DNA of 62,002 nt from Sabulicella glaciei (GTDB lineage Bacteria; Pseudomonadota; Alphaproteobacteria; Acetobacterales; Acetobacteraceae), in NCBI RefSeq assembly GCF_026183895.1, contig NZ_JAPFQI010000025.1:1-62002 (forward strand), in the 5' to 3' direction. Positions 37,676-45,448 of this stretch are shown piece after piece (within the stretch, counting starts at the first letter, position 1; each line of letters opens with the position of its first letter). The translations under genes and the position numbers were made by a program. The notes beneath the pieces were generated by a model, which had not been told where the DNA came from, did not search any database, and saw nothing but the letters and a program-made list of their open reading frames with translations.

Positions 37676-39789
37676 GCTCTTGCACCCTCCCCGGTTCCCG
37701 GTGCTCGGGCGCCGCCGAACACGACAGTGTTCATCCGCGCCAGAAAGCCAGAAAGCGCTTCGGCGCCGCCGAATGCCGCTTCCCCGGCTGCAAGACCACC
37801 ACGCAGGGAAAAAGGCGGCCGAGAAAACCGTGTAGCCGAGAAGCTGACCATCGCGGCGCCGTCACTGCGCAATTGCTCGGCCATCATGCCGGCCCACCGC
37901 TGGGCCTCCGCCCCCAGATCCTCGCCAGCGAGGAAAGCCTCGAACCGAGCGGCGAGACGTGCGCCCGCTTCGGCTTCCACGTCTGTGGGTGCGTCGGTGG
38001 CGGGGTCCCAGATTACCCACTCGCGCGTCGCCGGGTCGATCTCGTCATGAATGTCGAGGGTCACGAGGCGGCGCGGAGGGCCGGGCTTCGCAGCCTTGGG
38101 CGCCTCCATAATCACACCCCCCGGCAGGGCGTCGTCATTCTCGTGCGCCGCACAGTTGCCCACGAAGTCGAAGATGGTGAAGCCGGTCTTGCGAATGTGG
38201 TCAGCCCGCCTCGTTCCGCGCCCACGCATCTGGCGGTAAAGTACGCCCGAGCGCGTGAAGCGCGTCATGACAAGATTCACCACTTCCGGCCCGTCGAAGC
38301 CGGTGTCGAGCATATTTACGCTGACGAGCATGCGTGGGAACGGTTCCTTCTTGAAGCGTTTAATGATTGTAGGCGCGTCCGCCGTGTCGTCGGCCCCCAT
38401 GCCTGACACCACGAAATCCGCGATGCGGGTGGTCGGGTTGGGTTTCTCATCGGCGAACGCCTCGTCGAGGAGATGCGCCAGGGTCTCGGCGTGGCGCTTT
38501 GTGACGGCGAATACGATGGTCTTTCCGCGGTCGGGCGCGCGTCGCACGCCATCGACGCCGGTGTAGCCGCGGTCTATGACGTCCCGGAACTCCCGCACGA
38601 TGGCGCGATTGCGTTCCGGGATGGTGAAACGGCGCTCCAGCGCGGCCGGGTCCACGACGATGCCGTCCGCTCCGGCGAACAGCCTTTCCAACTCCTCCCG
38701 GTCGGAGGGGGAGAGGGCGTCCCAGTCAATCTCCTCTCTGCGCACCTCAAAGCCACCTTCTGCGGCGGTGCGCACCGTGCGGGCGTTGTAGATGCGGTGG
38801 GGGACGAGGTGACCCTCCTCCACCGCCTCGCGCAGGGTGTAGCGATAAGACGGCTCCGTCACTTCGAAGAAGCGGAGCGTATCGCGGACAAACGCAGCCT
38901 CCTCGGGGTCGGCATCCGGCTTGCCGACGAGCGGCGTGGCGGTCAGCCCAATTTTCACGGCGTCGAAGTGGTCTAGAGCGCGGCGGTACTCGCCGTAGAT
39001 GGACCGGTGACACTCGTCCACGACGATGAGGTCGAAGTAGCCGGCGGAGTAGTGGCGGTACTCGTTGATCATTGTCTGAAGCGTGCAGACGGTGATGCGC
39101 TTCTCCGGTTTGAAGCGGGCCCCGGTCCCGCCCACCCGATACGCCGGCAGAGAGGGGACGTGTTCGACGAATGCATCCTCGGCCTGTTTGGCGAGGGTGT
39201 CGCGGTCCACCAGGAAAAGGGCGCGGGTGACGGCGTTGGCCTCGAACAGGCGCTTAATGAGAGCGGCCGCGGTGCGCGTCTTGCCGGTGCCGGTCGCCAT
39301 CTCGACGAGGAACTTCCGGCGCCCTGCCTCGATGCCCCTGCATAGGGCCTCGATGCAATCGTGCTGGTAGGCCCGCTCGACGATGCGCTCGTCGATGGGG
39401 ATGGAGGTTGGCGGCCGGCGGAGCGCGCGCGTGGCGAGACGGCGCTCTAGGTCGTCCTGTGAGAAAACGCCGGCAACGGCGCGAAAATGGGCGTCGTGGT
39501 CGAGGTCACGGAAGCGAACCTCCTCGCCGTTTGCGAGGAAAACGAAGGGGACTCCAGCTAGACGCGCGTAAGCCTCACCCTGCACCTCGGCTTTGCCCAG
39601 CGAAACGGAGGCGCGTTTGGCCTCCACAACGGCGAGTGCGCGGCCCAGCGCCGAGCAGAGGAGGTAGTCGGCCTTCGTTCCGTCAGACAGGAGATGCTCG
39701 AAGCGGATGGAGCGGCCGTCCGTGATCGCCCAGCCGGCGTCGCGGAGCTGCGCGTCGATCTTCACGCGTGAGAACGCCTCGGATGTCAT
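37672..39789 (-). CDS. hsdR: Type I restriction endonuclease subunit HsdR (DEAD-box translocase)
   Basis: A 705-residue restriction/translocase subunit, the first gene of the operon. The N-terminal nuclease core shows FEHLLSDGTKADYLL then ALAVVEAKRA (Asp41, Glu56, Lys58). The helicase motor has Walker A MATGTGKT (about 164-171), DECH at 258-261, LTATP and the C-terminal helicase motif LDTGFDGPEVVNLVM...QMRGRGTRR. It is shorter than EcoKI-like HsdR, with a compact C-terminus, closer to the EcoEI-type group. The ATG at 39789 opens a long AT-rich, palindrome-bearing upstream region. Confidence 0.94.
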   Translation of the reverse strand: MTSEAFSRVKIDAQLRDAGWAITDGRSIRFEHLLSDGTKADYLLCSALGRALAVVEAKRASVSLGKAEVQGEAYARLAGVPFVFLANGEEVRFRDLDHDAHFRAVAGVFSQDDLERRLATRALRRPPTSIPIDERIVERAYQHDCIEALCRGIEAGRRKFLVEMATGTGKTRTAAALIKRLFEANAVTRALFLVDRDTLAKQAEDAFVEHVPSLPAYRVGGTGARFKPEKRITVCTLQTMINEYRHYSAGYFDLIVVDECHRSIYGEYRRALDHFDAVKIGLTATPLVGKPDADPEEAAFVRDTLRFFEVTEPSYRYTLREAVEEGHLVPHRIYNARTVRTAAEGGFEVRREEIDWDALSPSDREELERLFAGADGIVVDPAALERRFTIPERNRAIVREFRDVIDRGYTGVDGVRRAPDRGKTIVFAVTKRHAETLAHLLDEAFADEKPNPTTRIADFVVSGMGADDTADAPTIIKRFKKEPFPRMLVSVNMLDTGFDGPEVVNLVMTRFTRSGVLYRQMRGRGTRRADHIRKTGFTIFDFVGNCAAHENDDALPGGVIMEAPKAAKPGPPRRLVTLDIHDEIDPATREWVIWDPATDAPTDVEAEAGARLAARFEAFLAGEDLGAEAQRWAGMMAEQLRSDGAAMVSFSATRFSRPPFSLRGGLAAGEAAFGGAEALSGFLARMNTVVFGGARAPGTGEGARA

Positions 39790-39932
39790 TGAGCGCGACG
39801 TCGTTCAAACTGCGGGAACAGTTCCATTGTCCAGCTATAGGACGGTTGGACAAGTCGGTCACTGCCATTCGCGACCGCGTTGGGTCGGTATCTGGCGCAG
39901 GCCTGCTCTTGGCAACGGCTTTCCAACCGTGC

Positions 39933-39942
39933 GGGGGGGGGG
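39933..39942 (+). repeat. Homopolymeric G10 tract upstream of hsdR
   Basis: Ten consecutive G lying 143 bp before the hsdR start, inside the presumed leader. It mirrors the tract at 32289-32298 past the operon's end. Length variation here could in principle alter expression, but there is no direct evidence. Confidence 0.8.
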
Positions 39943-40048
39943 CGTGTCCAAATCCTTCGCCCAATCAAGAATCACGACAAATGTCCAGCACTACGTCTCG
40001 CAGATCTTCAGCATGTTATGGGCTGAAATCGAGATGTTTGGCGGCCTC

Positions 40049-40079
40049 GCAAATAGGAAATTTCCTATTGCAAATAGGA
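40049..40079. promoter_or_regulatory. Triple-site palindromic operator upstream of the R-M operon
   Basis: AATAGGAAATTTCCTATT (40052-40069) is a perfect 18-bp palindrome. The half-site GCAAATAGGA occurs as a direct repeat at 40049-40058 and 40070-40079, exactly 21 bp apart (two helical turns). An inverted copy GCAATAGGAAA lies between them on the minus strand. In a GC-rich genome this AT-rich array is very unlikely by chance. It is a strong candidate operator for a regulator of the hsd operon or of the element; the AlpA-like protein is one possible binder. Confidence 0.72.
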
Positions 40080-40263
40080 TAGAAACTATTACTGGTCCAT
40101 TCGGCCATATTTATTTATAAAATCCCCTTACGATTGAGTATTTCAGCTGTTATGTGTCGGTCAGTGGCGTCCAAATGTGGAGCCGCGGCATGAATGGCGG
40201 TTCCGCGTAGGTCGTACGTGGAAACCGGAAAGCAACCTCTCGGGGGCGACCTGAAAACAGGAA

Positions 40264-40291
40264 GCCCCCCACCGCTGCACGGTGGAGGGGC
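40264..40291. terminator. GC-rich hairpin upstream of the AlpA-like gene
   Basis: CCACCG (40269-40274) pairs with CGGTGG (40280-40285) around a CTGCA loop. The stem is extended by CCCC/GGGG with a single bulged A. There is no T-run on either side, so it may be a transcript-structure element rather than a terminator. Confidence 0.4.
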
Positions 40292-40418
40292 CAAGCATGT
40301 GCTGCAGAAACAGCGGAGGGAATGAGCTCGCTGCAGGCTGGTTGTACTCTGGGTCTGCCAGAGCAAGCAATCGCGCGGTGGCAGTTCTATCCTTCGTCCG
40401 CGATTAGGGACGTGGAAT

Positions 40419-40637
40419 ATGGGTCGCAATACTCTGCACCATCTAACGCCGGAACTGCTCGCCGAGCGCTTGAACATATCGCTCCGCAGCGTCGAGCGCT
40501 GGCGCATGACAGGCGAGGGCCCGCGCTACATCCGAGCAGGTGCTCGGAAGATTTTGTACCCGCTTGCGGAAGTCGAGAGGTGGGAGACGCAGCGTATGCA
40601 CGACAGCCGCGCCGCCGAGTTGGCGAGGTCGACGTGA
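40419..40637 (+). CDS. AlpA/excisionase-like helix-turn-helix protein, 72 aa
   Basis: A small DNA-binding protein beginning MGRNTLHHLTPELLAERLNISLRSVERWRMTGEGPRYIRAGARKILYPLAEVERWE. This is the MerR-like winged helix of excisionase/AlpA proteins (helix-turn-helix followed by a wing ending YPLAEVERW). Such proteins direct excision or regulate the integrase in P4-like elements. It lies ahead of the primase operon in the same direction. It is the natural candidate to bind the GGTCCGCA repeats or the 40049-40079 palindromes. Confidence 0.85.
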   Translation: MGRNTLHHLTPELLAERLNISLRSVERWRMTGEGPRYIRAGARKILYPLAEVERWETQRMHDSRAAELARST

Positions 40638-40819
40638 TGCGCGCTCGGTGCGCCACCGTCTGGCCAGGTGGCGCGTGCGCCGCCTTCCGCTTTGCCACCA
40701 TCTGACACCGCCGACCCTTGCGAGTCGACGGCGTCGTCGCGGGAATAGCGGCTTCGCGCCGCCAGGCACGTACTTGCCCGCGCCGGTTCGCAAGGCTCCG
40801 GCCTTTTGAGAGGTTTGCC

Positions 40820-41317
40820 ATGCAAGCCAACGTATCCTCCCGTCCGCCGCTTTGCTGCGGTGCGGCCTCTTCCACGCCGCCTGCTCTCGCCGCTGCGCTC
40901 GCACGGTCCGACCTTTCCCCTGAACTGCGCGCGTTCCTTCTCGACCTCCAGACGTGGTCGCGGCAGCGCAACCTGACGCCGCGTCAGCGTGCGGCGTGCA
41001 AGCGGATCGCCACCGCGCCCGACTTCACCGCAGTGAATCGCGCGGCGCTTGCGCGACTGCCGGAGGTGCTGGCGCGCCTCCTCCCCGGCGGGGGGGCACG
41101 CGGGGCGGAGTGGCATGCGGGCAGCCTCCGCGGCGAGGCGGGCAACAGCCTCCGCGTTCGGCTGCGGGGGAAGCGCGCGGGCGCATGGTGCGACTTCGCC
41201 ACCGGGGAGAAGGGTGGTGATCCCGTTTCCCTCGCCGCGGCGGTGGCGATCCTTTCCCAGGAGGACGCCGCATGCGAGCTGGCACGAATGCTCGGCGTGG
41301 GGGGTTGCTTCCCGTGA
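40820..41317 (+). CDS. Primase-associated protein, 165 aa
   Basis: The C-terminal half reads GAEWHAGSLRGEAGNSLRVRLRGKRAGAWCDFATGEKGGDPVSLAAAVA. This is the 'WxxGSL.G..G.SL.V.L.G...G.W.DF..GE.GGD...L' segment found at the N-terminus of phage and plasmid primase/helicase proteins. It appears as a separate gene here, overlapping the next by GTGA. The N-terminal half is helical (SPELRAFLLDLQTWSRQRNLTPRQRAACKRI). No CHC2 zinc ligands are evident. It is likely the split front end of the replication protein that follows. Confidence 0.75.
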   Translation: MQANVSSRPPLCCGAASSTPPALAAALARSDLSPELRAFLLDLQTWSRQRNLTPRQRAACKRIATAPDFTAVNRAALARLPEVLARLLPGGGARGAEWHAGSLRGEAGNSLRVRLRGKRAGAWCDFATGEKGGDPVSLAAAVAILSQEDAACELARMLGVGGCFP

Positions 41318-43824
41318 CTGACCGAATGCTTCAGCCCCAGGACCGATTTGCGCCGCTTGGCAACGGGGAGCTGGCACGGAACCCCGGCGAGACCCGCAGC
41401 AGCGAATGGCGCTCCGTCCTTCCGGCCATCGCGCCGCTGCCTTCGGCCTTGCGGCATCCGGGCCACGGCGTGCCGTCGCGCGTGTGGCACTACTGGGACG
41501 CAGGAGGGGCGCTGCTGTTCGCTGTCGCGCGCTTCGACCGCCCGGGCAGCGCGCGGAAGGAAGTGCTGCCTTATTGCTGTGGTGCGGACGGGCGGTGGAA
41601 ATGGAAGGCTCCCCCCGAACCGCGCCCTCTCTACGGGCTCCGCGCGCTGGCCGAGCGGCCCGACGCGCCCGTGATCGTGGTCGAGGGTGAGAAGGCTGCG
41701 GCCGCGGCCGCCAAGCTGTTCCCTTCGCATGTCGCGGTAACGTGGCAGGGAGGAAGCGCCGCAGTAGGGAAGGCGGATTGGAGTCCCCTACGAGGCCGCA
41801 GCGTGTGCGTCTGGCCCGACGCGGACACGGGCGGCCAGAAGGCGACCCGTGCGATCTGCAAGGCGCTCTTGGGGCCGGGCGGGGCATCCGCGCTGGCGGT
41901 GGTGGACGTGCCTGCTGATTGGCCAAACGGGTGGGACGTGGCGGACGAGCCGCCCGCGGGAGTGTCCGCCGCGGCGCTACGGGACATGCTCGCCGCGGCC
42001 GAGCCGGTGGCAATCTCAGCCAGGAACGACGCGGAGGCGGTCGCCATTCCCAGGGGCTTTGTGATGAAGCGGGACGGGGTGTGGTGCGAGCCCGACCCGA
42101 ATGCGGAGGGACACGCGACGCTGGCTCCGACCTTTGTGTGCGAGCCGCTCCGCGTAGTCGCCATGACCAACGACGGGCAGGGCCAGAGATGGGGGCGTCT
42201 GCTGCAGTGGGAGGACGCAGACGGGCGCCCGCATGAATGGGCGATGCCCAATGCCATGCTCTCGGGCGACGGAATGGAGATGCGCTCGCGGCTTCTTGAC
42301 GGCGGGCTTCACCTCGGCACAGGGCACCACGCCCGCGGCAAGCTGTCTGAGTATCTTCTTCGGTCCCGCCCTCGCGAGCGGGTGCTTGTGGTGGAGCGGA
42401 TCGGCTGGCACCGCGCGGGCGATGGGCGCCGGGTGTTCGTGCTGCCGGATCGGACGCTCCCGGCGGCGGGGACGGTCGCGGAGCTGCATATGATGTTGCA
42501 GACCTTACGCCCCGACCTGCTCCCGCCGTTGCGGCGCGCAGGCACGCTGGCCGATTGGCAAGATTGCGTCGCCCGCCATGCGGCGGGCAACTCCCGCTTG
42601 GCCTTCGCTATTTGCGCGGCCTTCGCGCCGCCGCTGTTAGGGCTTTTGGAAGCGGAGGGCGGCGGCTTTCACCTTAGAGGCGGATCCTCCATCGGGAAAA
42701 CCACTGCGTTGGACGCTGCGGGCAGCGTTTGGGGCGGCGGTGGCCTGAACGGGTGGAGGAGGAGCTGGCGCACCACTGGCAACGGCGCAGAAGCAGTGGC
42801 GGCGAACCATTCTGACCTTCTCCTTTGCCTGGACGAAATGGGAGAAGCAGACCCGGAGACGGTGGCGGCGGCAGCCTACATGCTCGCCAACGGCGCCGGC
42901 AAAGCGCGCGCGGGGCGCGACGGTTCGGCGCGGCGTCCCGCCGAGTGGCGGCTTCTGTTCCTCTCGACGGGAGAGGAGGGCTTGGCGGCGCGTCTGGCGG
43001 AGGCACGCGGCGGGCCGAAGCGCGTGCGGGCCGGGCAAGAGGTGCGCATTCTTGACGTGCCGGCCGACACGGGCGTGCACGGTCTGTTGGAGTCGCTGCA
43101 CGGTTTCGCTACGGCCGCCGAGTTGATTGACGAAGTGAAGGCAGGCACGGCGCGCTGTTACGGGACAGCTGGGTTAGCGTGGTTGGAAGCCCTCACCCAC
43201 GATTTGGACGGCATGGTGGCGCGCGCGCGGGAGGTGATTGCGGCCGTAAAGAAGAGGGCGGTTCCGGTAGGGGCAGACGGGCAAGTTGTGCGCGCCGCCC
43301 ACCGCTTCGCGCTCGTGGCGGCTGCGGGCGAGCTGGCGACGGGTGCAGGCGTTCTTCCGTGGGAACCGGACGAGGCGTCGCGCGCGGCACTCGCGTGCTT
43401 CAAGGCGTGGCGCGCCGCCCGTGCTGGCGGCGATGGTCCTGCCGAGGCCGCGGCGGCAGTGGACGCCGTGCGGCATTTCATCGAGTTGCACGGGCAAAGC
43501 CGCTTCGTCGCGCTGTCCGAGGCCGAAGGCAGCGAGGCAAGAAATGTGGACAAGCGGGCCGCGGTGATGAGCCGAGCCGGGTGGTGCAAAAGGGATAAGG
43601 ACGGCACCCCGCGCTACCTCATCTTTCCGCAGGTGTGGGCAAGGGACGTAGTGCCGGGACACGACCCAGAGGCCGCAGCTCGGGCAGTACTTAAGGCCGG
43701 CTTTTTGATTGCGCAGGGGTCGGGCCGGTTGCAGAGAGCCGAGCGCGTGCCGGGCGAAGCCGGTTCGCTGCGGTTCTACGTCGTGCGAGGGACGATCCTC
43801 GCGGGCGAGGAGGGCACGAAGTGA
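41314..43824 (+). CDS. Primase/helicase protein (Toprim-like plus DUF927 ATPase)
   Basis: An 836-residue replication protein. The N-terminal part has a Toprim-like fold: VIVVEGEKAAAAAAKLF with Glu124, then CVWPDADTGGQKA with Asp169 and Asp171. The C-terminal part is a DUF927-type helicase with Walker A GSSIGKTT (about 457-464), Walker B LLLCLDEMGEAD, and arginine-finger-like region WRLLFLSTGEEGL. This resembles the alpha-type initiator/primase of P4-like satellites and mobile islands and probably supports element replication after excision. The GTG start at 41314 overlaps the preceding stop; ATG 41326 is possible. Confidence 0.85.
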   Translation: MTDRMLQPQDRFAPLGNGELARNPGETRSSEWRSVLPAIAPLPSALRHPGHGVPSRVWHYWDAGGALLFAVARFDRPGSARKEVLPYCCGADGRWKWKAPPEPRPLYGLRALAERPDAPVIVVEGEKAAAAAAKLFPSHVAVTWQGGSAAVGKADWSPLRGRSVCVWPDADTGGQKATRAICKALLGPGGASALAVVDVPADWPNGWDVADEPPAGVSAAALRDMLAAAEPVAISARNDAEAVAIPRGFVMKRDGVWCEPDPNAEGHATLAPTFVCEPLRVVAMTNDGQGQRWGRLLQWEDADGRPHEWAMPNAMLSGDGMEMRSRLLDGGLHLGTGHHARGKLSEYLLRSRPRERVLVVERIGWHRAGDGRRVFVLPDRTLPAAGTVAELHMMLQTLRPDLLPPLRRAGTLADWQDCVARHAAGNSRLAFAICAAFAPPLLGLLEAEGGGFHLRGGSSIGKTTALDAAGSVWGGGGLNGWRRSWRTTGNGAEAVAANHSDLLLCLDEMGEADPETVAAAAYMLANGAGKARAGRDGSARRPAEWRLLFLSTGEEGLAARLAEARGGPKRVRAGQEVRILDVPADTGVHGLLESLHGFATAAELIDEVKAGTARCYGTAGLAWLEALTHDLDGMVARAREVIAAVKKRAVPVGADGQVVRAAHRFALVAAAGELATGAGVLPWEPDEASRAALACFKAWRAARAGGDGPAEAAAAVDAVRHFIELHGQSRFVALSEAEGSEARNVDKRAAVMSRAGWCKRDKDGTPRYLIFPQVWARDVVPGHDPEAAARAVLKAGFLIAQGSGRLQRAERVPGEAGSLRFYVVRGTILAGEEGTK

Positions 43825-44075
43825 AGGCGGCGCGGTCGCGCGATCCGCTTGACAGGTGGCGCCGGGCTTGGGTGGCCGTCCTTCCGAGGGTGTGGAGGAC
43901 GGGGCGGCCTCCACTGTTGCCGCCGTGGCCAGTTGTGGCACGGCAGTGGCAACGGCGGCGCATCCAATGGGGAAAACGGGTGTTGCCAGTGTTAGCAGCG
44001 TTTCCACTGAGGGGTCATTGCAAGGGTGGGCTCGCTCGCGGCGCCCTTTTCGGGCCTGAGGCTGGACGATCATGA
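43821..44075 (+). CDS. Possible small protein at the end of the primase operon, 84 aa
   Basis: A GTG overlapping the primase/helicase TGA opens an 84-residue frame (MKAARSRDPLDRWRRAWVAVLPRVW...). The product is Arg/Trp-rich and without motifs. The overlap pattern matches the coupling used upstream, which is the only positive evidence. A second frame (43856-44059) with repeated VATA/VAS units is equally weak. It may be non-coding. Confidence 0.3.
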   Translation: MKAARSRDPLDRWRRAWVAVLPRVWRTGRPPLLPPWPVVARQWQRRRIQWGKRVLPVLAAFPLRGHCKGGLARGALFGPEAGRS

Positions 44076-44488
44076 CGCGGGCGAGGCCGCAGCGATGCGA
44101 TGCTTATACGCGCGGCCGCCAGACCCCGGCGCTTACGTGTCCTAGACCCGCTGCGCAATGGGCTTTTGACGATGTCGCTGGGGTGTTTTCCAACGCTCGA
44201 AGAAAGGGGTGGGTGAAACGTCGCCACAGGGGAACTGGCATTGGCTTGAGCACAACTCCCTGCAACCGTCTGCGTGTCGGGGGCACCAGATCTCCATCCT
44301 CGCCTAGCGGTCGGCGTGCCCAGTGCGGGCTGCGCGTGCTTAACTGACGCGTGGCGGCCGAGAGGGCACGCCGGTAGGGTGAGCAGTCCCTCTCCCGCAA
44401 CAGCCGCTTCGTTTGTACTCACCCGGTGATGGTCACGCCTACCGCGAGGTGGCCGGGTCACCGATCCCCGTTGCAACCCGGGCGGCGC
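44076..44488. other. Interval between primase operon and DUF4238 gene
   Basis: About 410 bp in which I recognise no gene or RNA. Minus-strand frame 44015-44476 is open but Ser/Arg/Pro-rich and motif-free. The convergent 3' ends of two transcription units meet here. Confidence 0.4.
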
Positions 44489-45349
44489 TCATCCCCTGCG
44501 GGTTAGCCGGTTCGCGACGAAGCGCACCTGGCCCTCGTCGTCGCCGTAGACGTAGCGATGTGCTTGGCGGACTACCTGATCGTTCACGTCGCGCTGCAAC
44601 TGACGGATGCCGATCCGCTTGATCACCTCTAGCGACGCCGCGGTGTTCGTCGCAACGAATAGGCGTGATGGACCGAGAGGGAGGAAAAGGTGACCGTCCG
44701 GCCGATCGAGGCCGTTCGTCATCACGACGGGATGGTCCGAAGTAAGGAACTTCCGGTCCGAACCGCTGACAGTGAGCACATTCCAAAGCATCTTGTTAAG
44801 GAAGTCACCGACCCTCTGACTATCGATCACGCTTCGGAATAGGCGTGTCCAAGACCTTTCCGCCGCGTCGTGGCGGAGATCCGTGCAGAACGCCTCGAAG
44901 GTGCGCTTGTCGTCCGGGTCACGGCGCGCTTCGAACTGATCGCGATAGGCGGGAGCGGTCTCTGAGACGAACTCCTTGTATTTAATCTTCAGCGCGGCCA
45001 GCCTCGCTGGTGAGCGGTAGTGGAGCGACAGGATGAACCTTGACCACCCGCTGCGGAGATCGGGGGAAAGCGCGGCCGGTCCAAGGCGTTCCTGCAGCAT
45101 CTTGGTCAGCGCCTTGCTCGCGATCCCGTCGACCTTACTGAAGAACTCGTCCTCAAGAACTCGTTGGGCTCCAGCCGGAAACGCTGGGACCGAGTAAAGC
45201 TCGATCTCGTAGCCAGTTGCTGAAGGTGCCTTCATCTTCCCGACAACGTCGCGATGGGGGCGCGAGTACTCGCACACCTTGCCGTCCTTCACCCACCCGC
45301 CGAGGTAGAACACCGGCACGTAGTGGTGCCGCTTCGACTCCTGCACCAT
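44489..45349 (-). CDS. DUF4238 domain protein
   Basis: A 286-residue protein with the DUF4238 hallmarks. The N-terminal motif is KRHHYVPVFYLGGWVKDGKVCEYSR, where RHHYVP is highly conserved. In the second half FLTSDHPVVMTNGL (family 'SDxPV') is followed by LPLGPSRLFVATN. The middle is helical (LQERLGPAALSPDLRSGWSRFILSL). Its activity is unknown; members are common in mobile islands near defence genes. The start at 45349 places the conserved motif at the N-terminus; in-frame ATGs at 45373 and 45421 exist. The IS630 element begins about 100 bp upstream and may have displaced its promoter. Confidence 0.85.
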   Translation of the reverse strand: MVQESKRHHYVPVFYLGGWVKDGKVCEYSRPHRDVVGKMKAPSATGYEIELYSVPAFPAGAQRVLEDEFFSKVDGIASKALTKMLQERLGPAALSPDLRSGWSRFILSLHYRSPARLAALKIKYKEFVSETAPAYRDQFEARRDPDDKRTFEAFCTDLRHDAAERSWTRLFRSVIDSQRVGDFLNKMLWNVLTVSGSDRKFLTSDHPVVMTNGLDRPDGHLFLPLGPSRLFVATNTAASLEVIKRIGIRQLQRDVNDQVVRQAHRYVYGDDEGQVRFVANRLTRRG

Positions 45350-45448
45350 GACGCTCCCAAATGATCGGGGCATAGGACCCCAGATGGGGCTGTCTTGAGC
45401 AGACGTCGCGGCTTCCGGCAAGCGGCGCGGAGCGTCCCGCCGAAGTTA

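Larger units (their letters stand above)
39790..40418. other. 629-bp control region between hsdR and the AlpA-like gene
   Basis: This has no convincing gene. It is markedly more AT-rich than its surroundings between about 40010 and 40130. It contains a run of ten G (39933-39942), the palindrome cluster at 40049-40079, an AT-rich promoter-like block (TATTTATTTATAAAATCCCC) and a GC-rich hairpin at 40264-40291. It must hold the promoters for the leftward R-M operon and for the rightward AlpA-like/primase operon. Confidence 0.6.

Noticed and set aside
39768-40082. Small plus-strand frame in the hsdR upstream region
   Set aside because: It overlaps the hsdR start antisense, has no ribosome binding site or motif and runs through the palindrome cluster; more likely control DNA.
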